Positions 17,710 to 28,856 of a DNA stretch of 64,000 nucleotides are shown here, piece by piece. A program made the translations under genes and the position numbers. Under the pieces are notes generated by a model. The model made no database searches and was not told the origin of the DNA. It saw only the letters and a list, made by a program, of their open reading frames with translations. Where the stretch lies: assembly GCF_018408705.1 (NCBI RefSeq), contig NZ_AP023420.1, positions 930,001 to 994,000 of the forward strand. Direction: 5' to 3'. Source of the stretch: Pusillibacter faecalis. Its GTDB lineage: Bacteria > Bacillota > Clostridia > Oscillospirales > Oscillospiraceae. How positions within the stretch are numbered: the first letter of the stretch is position 1; the number at the start of each line of letters is the position of its first letter.

Positions 17710-19062
17710 TTAATAGCCCCGCTCCCGCAGCGCAGCCACCAGTCCTACGTAGAACTCCCGCACATCAAAGCCTCGGATGTTTTCCCGGTTCAGGTCCACC
17801 ATATCCCCGTGGGAGATCCCACGCTTCCCCTGAGGCTCCAGCAGGGTGAAGTGCCCTCCCCACCTGGCGGACTCCACGGACACCAATCCGTCGTTGAGGC
17901 CGTCAAAGTGCTTCACAATGGGATAGGTCATATTCAGTGGGAATTTTCCATGGGCTGCCCGCTTACAGTAGGACATTACGCTTTCGTACACCACATCAGG
18001 GTCATCAGGTGTACTCTCGTTCCGGCGGAGGCACGCGCTTTCTGTCAGGTCTGTTACTGCTGCCAGGAAATCAGGATTCTCGTCCCCCAGCTTTTTCAGA
18101 GTGGCATTATAAGCTGCGGCAATCCGCTGGCGGGTCGGCTCCGGCACCTTTCCCAGCAGATACTCCGCAAAGATACAGCCCCGATGAGGTGTATTGATGG
18201 TAGTCAGCGTAGCTACATACGGAGCTGCGCCCTGGTGGGCAATGGCGGCGCGGCTGTCCAGCCCACCTTTGGAGTGGGCGATGATGTTCACCTTCTCGCA
18301 GCCGGTTTCCACCACAATTTGCCGGATGCGCTCCGCAAGCTCCCGGCCGGAATCCTCTACCGCCGCCGCAGACTGCTGCTCGCCGTAGTAAACCGTGGCG
18401 CCGTTGCGCTGGAGCTCCCTTGGAATCCGGCCCCAGTAATTGATATAGCGATAGTCCCGGAAGAATACCCCATGAACCATCAAAATGGGATACCTGGTTT
18501 TGCAGACCTCACTTTCCGCCCGGGCCTCATCCAGTTCCCACTTCTCCGTCTCAAATTCCACCTCGTCGGAGACTATGCGGATCATCTTGGTGAGATACCA
18601 GAGATTGACACCGGGAATCCAGCCGCACAGCGCCCCCAGAATCCGGTGCTTGAGACCCAGCTGAACAGAGGTAACGTAAACTCGAAGCATCCCGTTCCAA
18701 AAGAGAATCGCCTCCGCCGCCACAGCCCAGAGAACACTGAAAATACCGCTTGCCACAGCCGTACCATAGCCGCTTTCTCCCGGAGTCAGCATGGCAAGAA
18801 AGTGCCACAGCCATGCTCCCTGAGCGAAAACCGTAATGGTAGCGGAAATCAAAAATATTCGCAACAGTTCGCCGCCGCTTTTTAAATACCAGATGCGCTT
18901 TGTGGGCGCACTTCCTTTTTCAATAGGCCGCAGATTGAGGTAGAGAAATTCTCCCAAAAGGACCAGATTGAAAAGCCAGCTCACCGGTCCAAACGCATCA
19001 CACAGGAAAAACCAATTGGCGATGACGGCCACCAGGAGTGCGAGAACCCACCGCCTTATCAT
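17710..19062 (-). CDS. membrane-anchored lipase (alpha/beta hydrolase)
   Basis: The 450-residue protein has N-terminal membrane helices at about 5-20, 27-43, 66-90 and 103-122, then a cytosolic or surface lipase domain. Strand PILMVHG (192-198) supplies the oxyanion hole, AHSKGG places nucleophile Ser264 in the lipase elbow, the acid is probably Asp in FDGLNDGLVS and the His in ISHGDMVD. It resembles triacylglycerol lipases of Firmicutes with an extra membrane part. Its ATG overlaps the stop of the flavodoxin-ferredoxin gene by 4 nt, so the two form an operon. The mobile element begins right after its stop codon; the reading frame is complete (ending RERGY). Confidence 0.85.
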   Translation of the reverse strand: MIRRWVLALLVAVIANWFFLCDAFGPVSWLFNLVLLGEFLYLNLRPIEKGSAPTKRIWYLKSGGELLRIFLISATITVFAQGAWLWHFLAMLTPGESGYGTAVASGIFSVLWAVAAEAILFWNGMLRVYVTSVQLGLKHRILGALCGWIPGVNLWYLTKMIRIVSDEVEFETEKWELDEARAESEVCKTRYPILMVHGVFFRDYRYINYWGRIPRELQRNGATVYYGEQQSAAAVEDSGRELAERIRQIVVETGCEKVNIIAHSKGGLDSRAAIAHQGAAPYVATLTTINTPHRGCIFAEYLLGKVPEPTRQRIAAAYNATLKKLGDENPDFLAAVTDLTESACLRRNESTPDDPDVVYESVMSYCKRAAHGKFPLNMTYPIVKHFDGLNDGLVSVESARWGGHFTLLEPQGKRGISHGDMVDLNRENIRGFDVREFYVGLVAALRERGY

Positions 19063-19874
19063 AGGAACACCTCGTTCTCCTTGGGCTCTGCAAAATTCTG
19101 CTCCAGCATGGCCACATGGGACAAGAATGCTGGATCATCAAAATACTTGGCGTGCCGTGTACATTTGCGGACGCAGCACTGGCACTTGATACAGGTGCCG
19201 GGGACGCGGAACACGTCCCGTGGATCAATCGCCCCCATAGGACACAATCGGGCACAGGCCCCGCAGTTCGTACACTTTCCCGGGTCTGTCCGGGGTTTGG
19301 CCTGTAGAAATTTCACCGGCTCGCCGTCCACCCCCTTCGGGATGTAATAGGGCGCATCCGGCACGCCCGGCACCGCCACGGTCTCCCCCCGTCCGCTCCG
19401 GAGCTTGCCGGCGATCTGCGCAGCGAACTGCCGCATCTGCCGTTTGTCATCCCAGTCGGGACGGCCTTCTCCCAACTTGTCTGTAAAGGCATGTCGCCCC
19501 ACAAAAGCTCCCGCCGCCACCGGATGGAAGCCGTTATTCATAAGGACTGACCAAAGCTCCGCCAGGGCGTTGTCATAGCTGCGGTTTCCAAAGAGCACCA
19601 CGGGTACTGCAGGAGTGCCCTCCCCCCGAAGACCGCTCCGGAAATCTGGTGCGATCTTGTTGGGAAGCCGGCCCGCGTAGGTAGGCGAACCCGCCACCAC
19701 CAGGTCCTCTGCCGTGAAGAGATGCGTCCCAGTCCGCTCTGCAGGCCTGGTAAAGCTTAGCCGCTCTATCGGTAATGTCAGCTGTGCAGCCAACTCTTCT
19801 GCAATGGTGTTCACCGCTTTGTCCGTGGTGCCGGTGGCGCTGTAGTACAACGCCCAAACCTTTGTGATTTCCAT
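19059..19874 (-). CDS. flavodoxin-ferredoxin fusion protein (EFR1 type)
   Basis: The 271-residue protein joins an N-terminal flavodoxin-like domain to a C-terminal bacterial ferredoxin domain. The FMN phosphate loop is YYSATGTTDKA (10-20), and the flavin-contact segments are GSPTYAGRLP and LFGNRSYDNA. The ferredoxin part has two 4Fe-4S sets, CTNCGACARLCP and CIKCQCCVRKCT, at about 200-240. Such proteins pass electrons between ferredoxin and flavin partners; the substrate is unknown. AAGGAGG precedes the ATG, and it is the first gene of a two-gene unit with the lipase. Confidence 0.9.
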   Translation of the reverse strand: MEITKVWALYYSATGTTDKAVNTIAEELAAQLTLPIERLSFTRPAERTGTHLFTAEDLVVAGSPTYAGRLPNKIAPDFRSGLRGEGTPAVPVVLFGNRSYDNALAELWSVLMNNGFHPVAAGAFVGRHAFTDKLGEGRPDWDDKRQMRQFAAQIAGKLRSGRGETVAVPGVPDAPYYIPKGVDGEPVKFLQAKPRTDPGKCTNCGACARLCPMGAIDPRDVFRVPGTCIKCQCCVRKCTRHAKYFDDPAFLSHVAMLEQNFAEPKENEVFL

Positions 19875-19896
19875 AGCCTGCTCCTCCTTTTATCAC

Positions 19897-19927
19897 AACA
19901 GGCGCCAGGGAAACCCAGGCGCCTGTT
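19897..19927 (-). terminator. hairpin upstream of the flavodoxin-ferredoxin gene
   Basis: Arms AACAGGCGCC (19897-19906) and 19918-19927 pair perfectly, and three inner G-C pairs follow an A/A mismatch. It likely ends the long clpE operon transcript, though no clear T-run follows on the minus strand. The 19928-20082 stretch holds no intact gene. Confidence 0.5.
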
Positions 19928-20082
19928 CAGGCTTGCTCAAAAATAGTTGAAATGCCGATACGCCCCAGTTCTTCGTCAGTCCAAACAATGTTGTCCAGAA
20001 ACTATGACGAATTCTCCGAATGCAGCTTGTGGAGAAAGATGGGGCAGCCTATATTCTCGACGGTCTCAAACACGGTCCCATT

Positions 20083-20292
20083 TTACAAGGAAAAATCAGA
20101 CTCTTTTAGCTTGCCGATATCCAGCGTCACAGGACGGGGCGGTACCCGCTTGAGGGGATCATATTGAAATGCCCTGCAATGGTGCTCTACCGGAACAATT
20201 CCGCGCTTGACACAGGCCACCTCTCGTTCGTTGATCTGCTGGCCCCGGCGGCAATATGCACAGCGGGGGTCCATATCCTTACGGAACAGCAT
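20083..20292 (-). CDS. small cysteine-rich conserved protein
   Basis: The 69-residue protein starts MLFRKDMDPRCAYCRRG and has four Cys (C12, C15, C27, C39), a possible zinc site of the CxxC...C...C kind. The rest is short basic strands ending LKESDFSL. I know of similar small proteins in Oscillospiraceae but no function. A GGAAG site precedes the ATG, and it lies 15 nt after clpE on the same strand, so it is the last gene of the long operon. Confidence 0.7.
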   Translation of the reverse strand: MLFRKDMDPRCAYCRRGQQINEREVACVKRGIVPVEHHCRAFQYDPLKRVPPRPVTLDIGKLKESDFSL

Positions 20293-20307
20293 CTCTTCCG
20301 CCTCTCT

Positions 20308-22620
<2,313 letters not shown>

Positions 22621-22673
22621 CTTGTACCTCCAGAAAATCCGGCGGTCGCTCCGCCGCAAACGCCCGCGCCGCC

Positions 22674-23318
22674 TTAAGACAGCCAGGTCGTATAAATATG
22701 TAGAATTCGGCTGCCCTCCAGGGGCACATCCAGCCGCTGTAGAATCAGCACCAGCAAAAGCAATACCACCGCGCCCTCCAGCAGGCCCGCCAGGGCGCCG
22801 CCCAGGGTGTTGGCCCCGTGCAGCACAGGAAGCTTCAAAGCAAGGTCCAACAGCTTGGAGAGAAGGTTCAGCAGCAGCGTCAGCAATAAAAACGACAGCA
22901 AAAACAAAACACTGTATAGAATCGGCTCCGTGAGGCACTCCGCCACAGCAGTCAGCACGGAAACGCCAGTATCCCGCATGCCCTCCTGCACTTTTTCCGT
23001 CAGGTCGGCCAGCTTCTCCTCCTGCACGCCCAAAAGCGCCAGCAGACCCTCCGGATGATCCTCCGGCATCTGCCCCGCCTGGTCGGATGCAGCCAGTGCC
23101 GCGTCCAGCTTGTTTTCCATCTGCCGCTCCACGACCGGCAGCACCAGCTCCATCGCTGGCGCCGTAATCGCCTCCGCTGTCAGCCGCGCGCCAACGAGCG
23201 CCAGCACAATCACCAACAGGCCTGCCAGTGTGCGGAACAGCCCGCGTCTGGCGCCATACCCGGCAAAACCCAGCAGGATCACCACAGCAATGATGTCTAT
23301 TATAGCAGGTATCTCCAC
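22674..23318 (-). CDS. CvpA-family membrane protein
   Basis: The 214-residue protein has the CvpA layout: a first helix with IIDIIAVVILLGFAGYGARRG, a second at LLVIVLALVGARL, an extracytoplasmic loop (about 55-125), then helices at about 130-160 and 180-200. The small-residue motif GALAGLLEGA before the last helix is typical of the family. CvpA is linked to colicin V secretion and envelope homeostasis in enterobacteria; the role here is unknown. It is in line between the DUF5711-like gene and clpE. Confidence 0.85.
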   Translation of the reverse strand: MEIPAIIDIIAVVILLGFAGYGARRGLFRTLAGLLVIVLALVGARLTAEAITAPAMELVLPVVERQMENKLDAALAASDQAGQMPEDHPEGLLALLGVQEEKLADLTEKVQEGMRDTGVSVLTAVAECLTEPILYSVLFLLSFLLLTLLLNLLSKLLDLALKLPVLHGANTLGGALAGLLEGAVVLLLLVLILQRLDVPLEGSRILHIYTTWLS

Positions 23319-23375
23319 GATTTCCTACCTTTCCTCCTGTAAACGTTTTGTGAACTCCCCTGTAATTCCTGGCGC

Positions 23376-24563
23376 CTACGGCAAAAAGAGGCTGGCGGAT
23401 TCCATCGACAGCATCAGCGCCGAGCCGTCAGGCCGCATCAGAACGCCGGAGGCGTAGTCCGTCCCCTCATAGGTGGCATAGGCCTGCAGGTCCTCGTTAT
23501 AGACCACCAGACTATCTGTATACAGCACCGCCAGATACCGCCCTGCTGCGGAGAGGTCCAAAACCTCCTTTGTCACCTCCAGCGAGGCGATTTCCTCGCC
23601 ATCCTCTCCTACTGTCACCAGGTGCCCCACGCTGCCGGAACGGTAGCGGTTCAAAAGCAAGGCGGCAAACCCATCCCCGCCCAGGTCATAGCCCCGCAGA
23701 TAGGCGCTTGCGTAGGAATAGGTGTTCTGCACCTCTCCATTGGGGTCCGCTATGGTCAGGCAGGTGTCTGAGACTGTGAGAATCCGCCCGTCCTGCTCCG
23801 CGATAGCGGCCACCAACCCGTCTTCCACGTCGTAATCCGCCGCAGGCTCCACCTCTCCCGCTTTTTCCAGGTTATAGAGCACGATGTTGCTCACAAAGGT
23901 ACCGGCCTCCTGCCCCAGCGTCACAGCGGCTAAGTGTTTTCCGTCAACAACGCAGGCGTCCGTCACAAAGCGCTCAGAGGACTTGAACTCAGAAACCAGC
24001 TCCAGGGAAGGGTCGTATACCCGTACCCAGCCCTTGCGGGTCTGCTTTTGAGAGGTTACTGTCAACCAGCCGTCCTCGCTGAGGTTGGCAGCGATCAGCG
24101 GCTCGGCCTCGTCGGCGCTCAGATGCATCAGCTCTCCGTCCCCGTCCAGAAGATACAGCTCGGTACCGCCCACGTCGTAGGCCACCGCCCGTTCCCCCGC
24201 TTGGACCAGCGCCGGCGCAGCGAAGTTCACCGCCTGGCTCCACACCTCTGTCCCCGATGGGCCCAGAATGCTGAGATTCGTGTTAGACAGCACCACCAGG
24301 TGCTCTCCCAGTGCCGCGAAGTGATTCTGAGAGGACGCCTCGTAGGGGTATACCACCTGCTCCCCGTCCGTCTGATTGCGATAGCTGAAATAGCGGCGCA
24401 GAGCGTCAAAGCCGGTACCGTCCCGATAGGCCGCCACCAGCACCACCGCCAGTACCAATGCCAGCACCAGGCCAAAGAACAGGATGCGCCGTGAGCCACG
24501 GGATTTTTTGGCCTCGGTCTCGCCGTCGTCGTCATTCCAGATGTCATATTGCTTATCAGCCAT
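23376..24563 (-). CDS. DUF5711-like membrane-anchored beta-propeller protein
   Basis: The 395-residue protein has a charged cytoplasmic N terminus, one helix at about 27-45 (ILFFGLVLALVLAVVLV), then repeated WD/PQQ-like beta blades such as GEHLVVLSNTNLSILGPSG, GTELYLLDGDGELMHL and GRYLAVLYTDSLVVYNED. It matches the DUF5711 pattern of Clostridia; function unknown. It overlaps truA by 8 nt if the ATG at 24563 is used (MADKQYD), with AGGATGAG upstream. In-frame ATGs at 24572, 24575 and 24581 are less well placed. Confidence 0.75.
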   Translation of the reverse strand: MADKQYDIWNDDDGETEAKKSRGSRRILFFGLVLALVLAVVLVAAYRDGTGFDALRRYFSYRNQTDGEQVVYPYEASSQNHFAALGEHLVVLSNTNLSILGPSGTEVWSQAVNFAAPALVQAGERAVAYDVGGTELYLLDGDGELMHLSADEAEPLIAANLSEDGWLTVTSQKQTRKGWVRVYDPSLELVSEFKSSERFVTDACVVDGKHLAAVTLGQEAGTFVSNIVLYNLEKAGEVEPAADYDVEDGLVAAIAEQDGRILTVSDTCLTIADPNGEVQNTYSYASAYLRGYDLGGDGFAALLLNRYRSGSVGHLVTVGEDGEEIASLEVTKEVLDLSAAGRYLAVLYTDSLVVYNEDLQAYATYEGTDYASGVLMRPDGSALMLSMESASLFLP

Positions 24564-25311
24564 TGAGCCGCTCATCCTCATACCAAAGTCTTGTCAGGTA
24601 CAGCCCGCCGGGGGGAACCGTGGGCCCCGCCGCTGTCCGGTCCCCGCTCTCCAGGATCGCGGGGATATCCTCCGGGCGGAACTTCCCCTCCGCCGCGTAG
24701 AGAACGGTGCCGGTGATAGCCCGCACCATGTTATATAAAAAGCCGTTAGCGCACACCCGCAGCTCCAGCAGCTCGCCGCTGCGGCTCACATCGCACCAGT
24801 AAATGGTGCGCACTGTGGTTTTGGTCTGTGTCCCCACGCTGCGGACCGCCGCAAAGTCGTGGGTGCCCACAAACATATGGGCCGCCCGGTTGAGATATGC
24901 CTCATCCAGCCGCTTGGGATAGAAATAAGCCCGGTTAACGTAGAAAGGGTTTTTCACCCTGGAATTATAGATGCGGTAGGTATACTCCTTCTTCAGGCAA
25001 GAGCCGATGGCGTTGAAATCCTCCGCTACCTCCATCGCCTCCCCCACGGCGATATCCTCCGGGGTATGGGTATTGATGGCAAAGGGCAGGCGTTCCAGGG
25101 GAATCCTGGACGCAGTGCGGAAATTCGCCACGTACGCCTCCGCGTGGACGCCGGCATCCGTCCGCCCGCAGCCGGTGAGGTGCACCCGCTCGCCAGTGAT
25201 CTCCGTCAGGGCCTTTTCCAGCGTACCGCAGACGCTAACGGCGTTTTTCTGAACCTGCCAACCGTGGTAGGCGGTTCCGTTGTACATCAGTTTTAAAGCG
25301 ATATTGCGCAT
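24556..25311 (-). CDS. truA: tRNA pseudouridine(38-40) synthase
   Basis: The 251-residue enzyme converts uridines 38-40 of the tRNA anticodon arm to pseudouridine. The catalytic Asp52 is in GCGRTDAGVHA, followed by VANF. The later motifs YRIYNSR and GFLYNMVRAI complete the TruA fold, and the length fits. Its place downstream of the ECF transporter genes is the conserved Firmicutes order ecfA1-ecfA2-ecfT-truA, here with one extra gene between ecfT and truA. Confidence 0.96.
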   Translation of the reverse strand: MRNIALKLMYNGTAYHGWQVQKNAVSVCGTLEKALTEITGERVHLTGCGRTDAGVHAEAYVANFRTASRIPLERLPFAINTHTPEDIAVGEAMEVAEDFNAIGSCLKKEYTYRIYNSRVKNPFYVNRAYFYPKRLDEAYLNRAAHMFVGTHDFAAVRSVGTQTKTTVRTIYWCDVSRSGELLELRVCANGFLYNMVRAITGTVLYAAEGKFRPEDIPAILESGDRTAAGPTVPPGGLYLTRLWYEDERLNG

Positions 25312-25323
25312 GGAAAAACTCCT

Positions 25324-26220
25324 TTATGCCGGCCAGGTCAGCTCCGGCCCAGGCAGCGATTCGTTGCCTTCAAATCTCCCGCCTTCCGGTTTAGAGCCAT
25401 CCTCCGGGATGGTCCAGGACAGATACGGGAAGTCATAGCCCAAGCCGTACCCATCCGTGCAGGAAAACCGGACCTCAATTCGGTCCCCCGGCACACACTC
25501 CACCCCCAGCGTCTGGTCCGGCAGCGCCGGGACGTAAGTCAGATCTCTGTCCCCCACGGACGCAGACTCAGAGAGCTCCGCCTCTGCCTCATGCTCCAAA
25601 GTGCCGTTGCGGTATATCCGGAACACCGGGTCCAGGACCTCCACGCCGCTCTCATTTCTCAAAGACAGGTCAAAATCGGAAGACAAAACGCCTTCCTGAT
25701 AGGTAGGGCCGCCTACACTGCTGCCGCAGAGCTGCAAGGGCAACAGCATGGAGATATCCGTCCAGCCGCCCAGGTCCACCCGCCGGCTCTCTCCGCCGCC
25801 GGTGACCACCGCGGCCAGCCGCACCTCGTACTGCTCGTTGACGGGAAACATCATCGTACCGCTGCAAGAGCCCAGATCATCCACCTGCATGGCTGTAACG
25901 TGCTTGTCCGGCCCAACCACCGTCTCCAGATAGACTACCGTATCCTCCTGCCAGCTCTTCAGCTTTAGGATCGCATCGGCCAGAAGCCGTTTTTGCTCCT
26001 GGTTGATCCCGCTGGGATGGACCTCCCAATCCTGAATGGGGTTGGCCGCTTCCTCTACGGCCCGGGCCACATCGCCGGAAATCTCCTGCACCTCATTTTC
26101 CAGATCATAGATCTGGTCCTCAGCATTTCGCAGGGAACGCCGGAGGTCCGCCACCGCCCAGCTCTGCCAAATCAACAGTACCAACAAAATAACACTCATC
26201 AGCAAGGACAGCAGCTGCAT
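25324..26220 (-). CDS. single-pass membrane protein of unknown function with a possible ATA start
   Basis: The protein of about 298 residues has one N-terminal helix (LLSLLMSVILLVLLIWQSW), a coiled coil (LRRSLRNAEDQIYDLENEVQ) and an external beta-rich domain. I do not recognise a family. The start is unusual: AAGGAGG (26244-26250) is 8 nt before ATA at 26233-26235, which would give MKKNRMQLLS, an ideal signal-anchor N terminus. The first ATG (26218-26220, used here) is 23 nt from that ribosome site, and the upstream GTG at 26268 has none. It lies 58 nt after ecfT and 12 nt before truA on one transcript. Confidence 0.7.
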   Translation of the reverse strand: MQLLSLLMSVILLVLLIWQSWAVADLRRSLRNAEDQIYDLENEVQEISGDVARAVEEAANPIQDWEVHPSGINQEQKRLLADAILKLKSWQEDTVVYLETVVGPDKHVTAMQVDDLGSCSGTMMFPVNEQYEVRLAAVVTGGGESRRVDLGGWTDISMLLPLQLCGSSVGGPTYQEGVLSSDFDLSLRNESGVEVLDPVFRIYRNGTLEHEAEAELSESASVGDRDLTYVPALPDQTLGVECVPGDRIEVRFSCTDGYGLGYDFPYLSWTIPEDGSKPEGGRFEGNESLPGPELTWPA

Positions 26221-26278
26221 TCGGTTCTTTTTTATCGCGAAGACCTCCTTACATGGTATTTCCCGCACAGGGTCCTGC

Positions 26279-27085
26279 TCAGCTCACAAACTTCCGCAGC
26301 GTGAGAATCAGTGCTAGAACCGCCGCGCCCAGGGCCAGCGCGATATAATCCCGACTCTCATACTTCAAAACATGGAGCTTGGTCCGGCCCTCGCCGCCGT
26401 GGTAGCAGCGGCACTCCATAGCCGTGGCCAGCTCGTCCGCCCGGCGGAAAGCGCTCACAAAGAGCGGCACCAGGATCGGCAGCATGGCCTTGGCCTTTTG
26501 AATCAGGTTCCCGCTTTCAAAGTCCGCGCCACGGGCCTTCTGGGCGGACATAATCTTGTCCGTCTCCTCAATCAGCGTGGGGATAAACCGCAGGGCAATG
26601 GACATCATCATGGCCAACTCATGGACCGGCACATGGAGCTTTTTCATCCAGTTCAGCAGCCGCTCCAGACCGTCGGTCAGGCTGATGGGACTGGTGGTAT
26701 AGGTCATGAGGAACGTGCCCATGATCAGCATCATGATCCGCAGCACCATGAAAAAGGCGTTTCGCAGTCCCTCCGCAGATACCCGAAGAAAACCCAGCTC
26801 AAAGATGTAGTTCTCCCCCGGCGTGAAAAACAGGTTCATGATGGCGGTAAAAATGATGATGAACAGCACCGGTTTCAATCCCCGCACCAGGGATTTGAAT
26901 TTCACCTTGGAGATGCGGGCGCAGGTGAGCAGTACCAGTGCCATCACCGCGTATCCCACCGCGCCTTTGGCGCAGAACAGTGCCACAATATAGAGGACCA
27001 CCAGCAGGATTTTTGTCCTGGGGTCCAGCCTGTGGGCCACTGTGCTTCCAGGGAAGTACTGGCCTAGAGTAATGTCTTTCAGCAT
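26279..27085 (-). CDS. ecfT: ECF transporter transmembrane component EcfT
   Basis: The 268-residue membrane protein couples the two EcfA ATPases to vitamin-binding S components. It has helices near 25-60, 65-80, 105-125 and 245-265. The two cytosolic coupling helices carry the family's Ala-Arg-Gly-like motifs, SAQKARGADF and TAMECRCYHG. It overlaps ecfA2 by 7 nt. No S component gene is present here, so it is probably the shared group II module that serves S proteins encoded elsewhere. Confidence 0.94.
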   Translation of the reverse strand: MLKDITLGQYFPGSTVAHRLDPRTKILLVVLYIVALFCAKGAVGYAVMALVLLTCARISKVKFKSLVRGLKPVLFIIIFTAIMNLFFTPGENYIFELGFLRVSAEGLRNAFFMVLRIMMLIMGTFLMTYTTSPISLTDGLERLLNWMKKLHVPVHELAMMMSIALRFIPTLIEETDKIMSAQKARGADFESGNLIQKAKAMLPILVPLFVSAFRRADELATAMECRCYHGGEGRTKLHVLKYESRDYIALALGAAVLALILTLRKFVS

Positions 27086-27945
27086 GCCGCACCGCCTTTC
27101 CGCAGCGCCAGGAGCTCCCGCTCCAGTGCCTCCACGGTGTAAACAGCCGGGTCCACATTCAGCCCCCTGGCCCGCAGAGCCATGGCCACCCGCGTCACCT
27201 GAGGCACGTCCAGCCCGGCGGAGAGCAGCTCTTCTCCTCTGGCAAAGACCTGCTGGGGGGTTCCCTCCATCAGAATGTGGGCATTTTTCAGTACCAGGAT
27301 GCGGTCCACATTCCGGGCGATTTCATCCATGCTGTGGCTCACCAGCACCACCGTGCTGCCCTTGTTGCGATGATAGTCCCGGATGTTGGCCATCAGGTTC
27401 TCCCGGCCGGCAGGGTCCAGGCCCGCCGTGGGCTCATCCAGGATCAGCACCTCCGGCTCCATGGCCAGCACACCTGCCAGGGCCACCCGCCGTTTCTGCC
27501 CGCCGGAGAGTTCAAAGGGGGATTTGTCCATCTGGTCGTCCCGGATTCCCACCAGACGGGCGGCCTCCCGGACACAGTGGTCCAGCTCGTCCCCGGTTTT
27601 TCCTTGGTTGGACGGTCCGAAGGCGATGTCTTTGTAAACCGTTTCTTCAAAGAGCTGGTACTCCGGATACTGGAAAACCAGTCCCACCCGGAACCGCACT
27701 TGACGGATTTTCTTCGGCTCTGCCCAGATGTCCCTACCGCCCAGGAGAATCTGCCCCTCCGTTGGTTTTAGAAGGCCGTTGAGGTGTTGGATCAGCGTGG
27801 ACTTTCCGGAACCGGTGTGCCCAATCACACCCAGGAACTCCCCCTCGTACACGTCAAAGCTCATGTCCTCCACCGCGCTGCGCTGGAAGGGCGTTCCAAT
27901 CCCATAGGTATGGGTCAGATGCTGAATCTGTAAAATCGGTTTCAA
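27079..27945 (-). CDS. ecfA2: ECF transporter ATPase EcfA2
   Basis: The 288-residue ATPase has Walker A GHTGSGKST, Q-loop FQYPEYQLFEETV, signature LSGGQKRRVALAG, Walker B VLILDEPTAGLD and H-loop VSHSMDE. The FQYPEYQLFE loop is typical of EcfA2. The open frame extends to 28014 but has no ATG; TTG at 27945 has AAGGA about 10 nt upstream and gives the family N terminus MKPILQIQHLTHTY, so I use it. It lies 25 nt after ecfA1 and overlaps ecfT. Confidence 0.92.
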   Translation of the reverse strand: MKPILQIQHLTHTYGIGTPFQRSAVEDMSFDVYEGEFLGVIGHTGSGKSTLIQHLNGLLKPTEGQILLGGRDIWAEPKKIRQVRFRVGLVFQYPEYQLFEETVYKDIAFGPSNQGKTGDELDHCVREAARLVGIRDDQMDKSPFELSGGQKRRVALAGVLAMEPEVLILDEPTAGLDPAGRENLMANIRDYHRNKGSTVVLVSHSMDEIARNVDRILVLKNAHILMEGTPQQVFARGEELLSAGLDVPQVTRVAMALRARGLNVDPAVYTVEALERELLALRKGGAAC

Positions 27946-27970
27946 GGTCTGTTCGTCCTTCCCATCCAAG

Positions 27971-28816
27971 TTATTGAAGCGCCGCCGCGATGGCGTCGGC
28001 GCACTCCTCCACACTCAGGGCGTCCAGAGGCACGTCCACGCCCTGGTGGCGCAGCCGGTCCAGAAGATCTACCGTGTCCGGCACCGTCAATCCCATGTCC
28101 CGCAAGGCCTCCACCTGGGAAAAGACCTCCCGGGGCGCGCCGTCCATAGCAACCTTGCCGCTCTTCATGACAAGAACTCGATCAGCCTGTTCCGCCTCGT
28201 TCATATGGTGGGTGATCAAAACCACAGTGATGTGCTTCTCCCGGTTCAGCCGGTAGATGGTAGAGAGCACCTCCTGACGGCCCACAGGGTCCAGCATGGC
28301 GGTGGCCTCGTCCAGAACAATACAGTCTGGTTCCATAGCAATCACACCAGCGATGGCAATGCGTTGCTTTTGCCCGCCGGAGAGCAGATGCGGCGCGTGG
28401 GTGACAAACTCGCTCATGCGCACGGCGGCGAGGGCGTCATCCACCTTTTTCCGAATTTCCTCCGTGGGCACGCCCAGGTTCTCCGGGGCAAAGGCCACGT
28501 CCTCCTCCACCACATTGGCAACAATCTGGTTATCCGGGTTCTGGAACACCATGCCCACCCGCTGGCGGATCGCCAAAAGCAATCCCTCATTCGAGGTATC
28601 CATTCCCTGTACATAAACCTTGCCGCCGGAGGGCAGCAGCACCGCGTTGAAGGTCTTGGCCAGGGTGGACTTTCCGGAGCCATTATGCCCCAGCACCACC
28701 ACAAAGCTGCCCTTTTCAATCTGCACGTCTACACCGTCCAGGGCCAGGACCGGGGTCTCCCCTTCCTCTGCCGGATAGGCAAAGCGCAGCTCATTTGTCT
28801 CAATCATGGTTGCCAT
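27971..28816 (-). CDS. ecfA1: ECF transporter ATPase EcfA1
   Basis: The 281-residue ATPase has Walker A GHNGSGKST, Q-loop FQNPDNQIVANVVEEDVAF, signature LSGGQKQRIAIAG, Walker B CIVLDEATAMLD and H-loop ITHHMNEAE. The FQNPDNQ loop and DEATAMLD are the EcfA1 signatures, including Ala where most ABC proteins have Pro. AAGAGAG precedes ATG 28816; the longer frame to 28840 lacks a ribosome site. It forms the ECF module with the next two genes. Confidence 0.93.
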   Translation of the reverse strand: MATMIETNELRFAYPAEEGETPVLALDGVDVQIEKGSFVVVLGHNGSGKSTLAKTFNAVLLPSGGKVYVQGMDTSNEGLLLAIRQRVGMVFQNPDNQIVANVVEEDVAFAPENLGVPTEEIRKKVDDALAAVRMSEFVTHAPHLLSGGQKQRIAIAGVIAMEPDCIVLDEATAMLDPVGRQEVLSTIYRLNREKHITVVLITHHMNEAEQADRVLVMKSGKVAMDGAPREVFSQVEALRDMGLTVPDTVDLLDRLRHQGVDVPLDALSVEECADAIAAALQ

Positions 28817-28856
28817 AGCGTCTCTCTTTTCCCGCGTCAAATTTCGGCATGGCCGG

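Noticed and set aside
22674..22938. N-terminal extension of ClpE past 22620
   Set aside because: It overlaps the cvpA end, has Ala/Arg/Gly-rich sequence, and the zinc finger with GGAGGT upstream begins at 22620.
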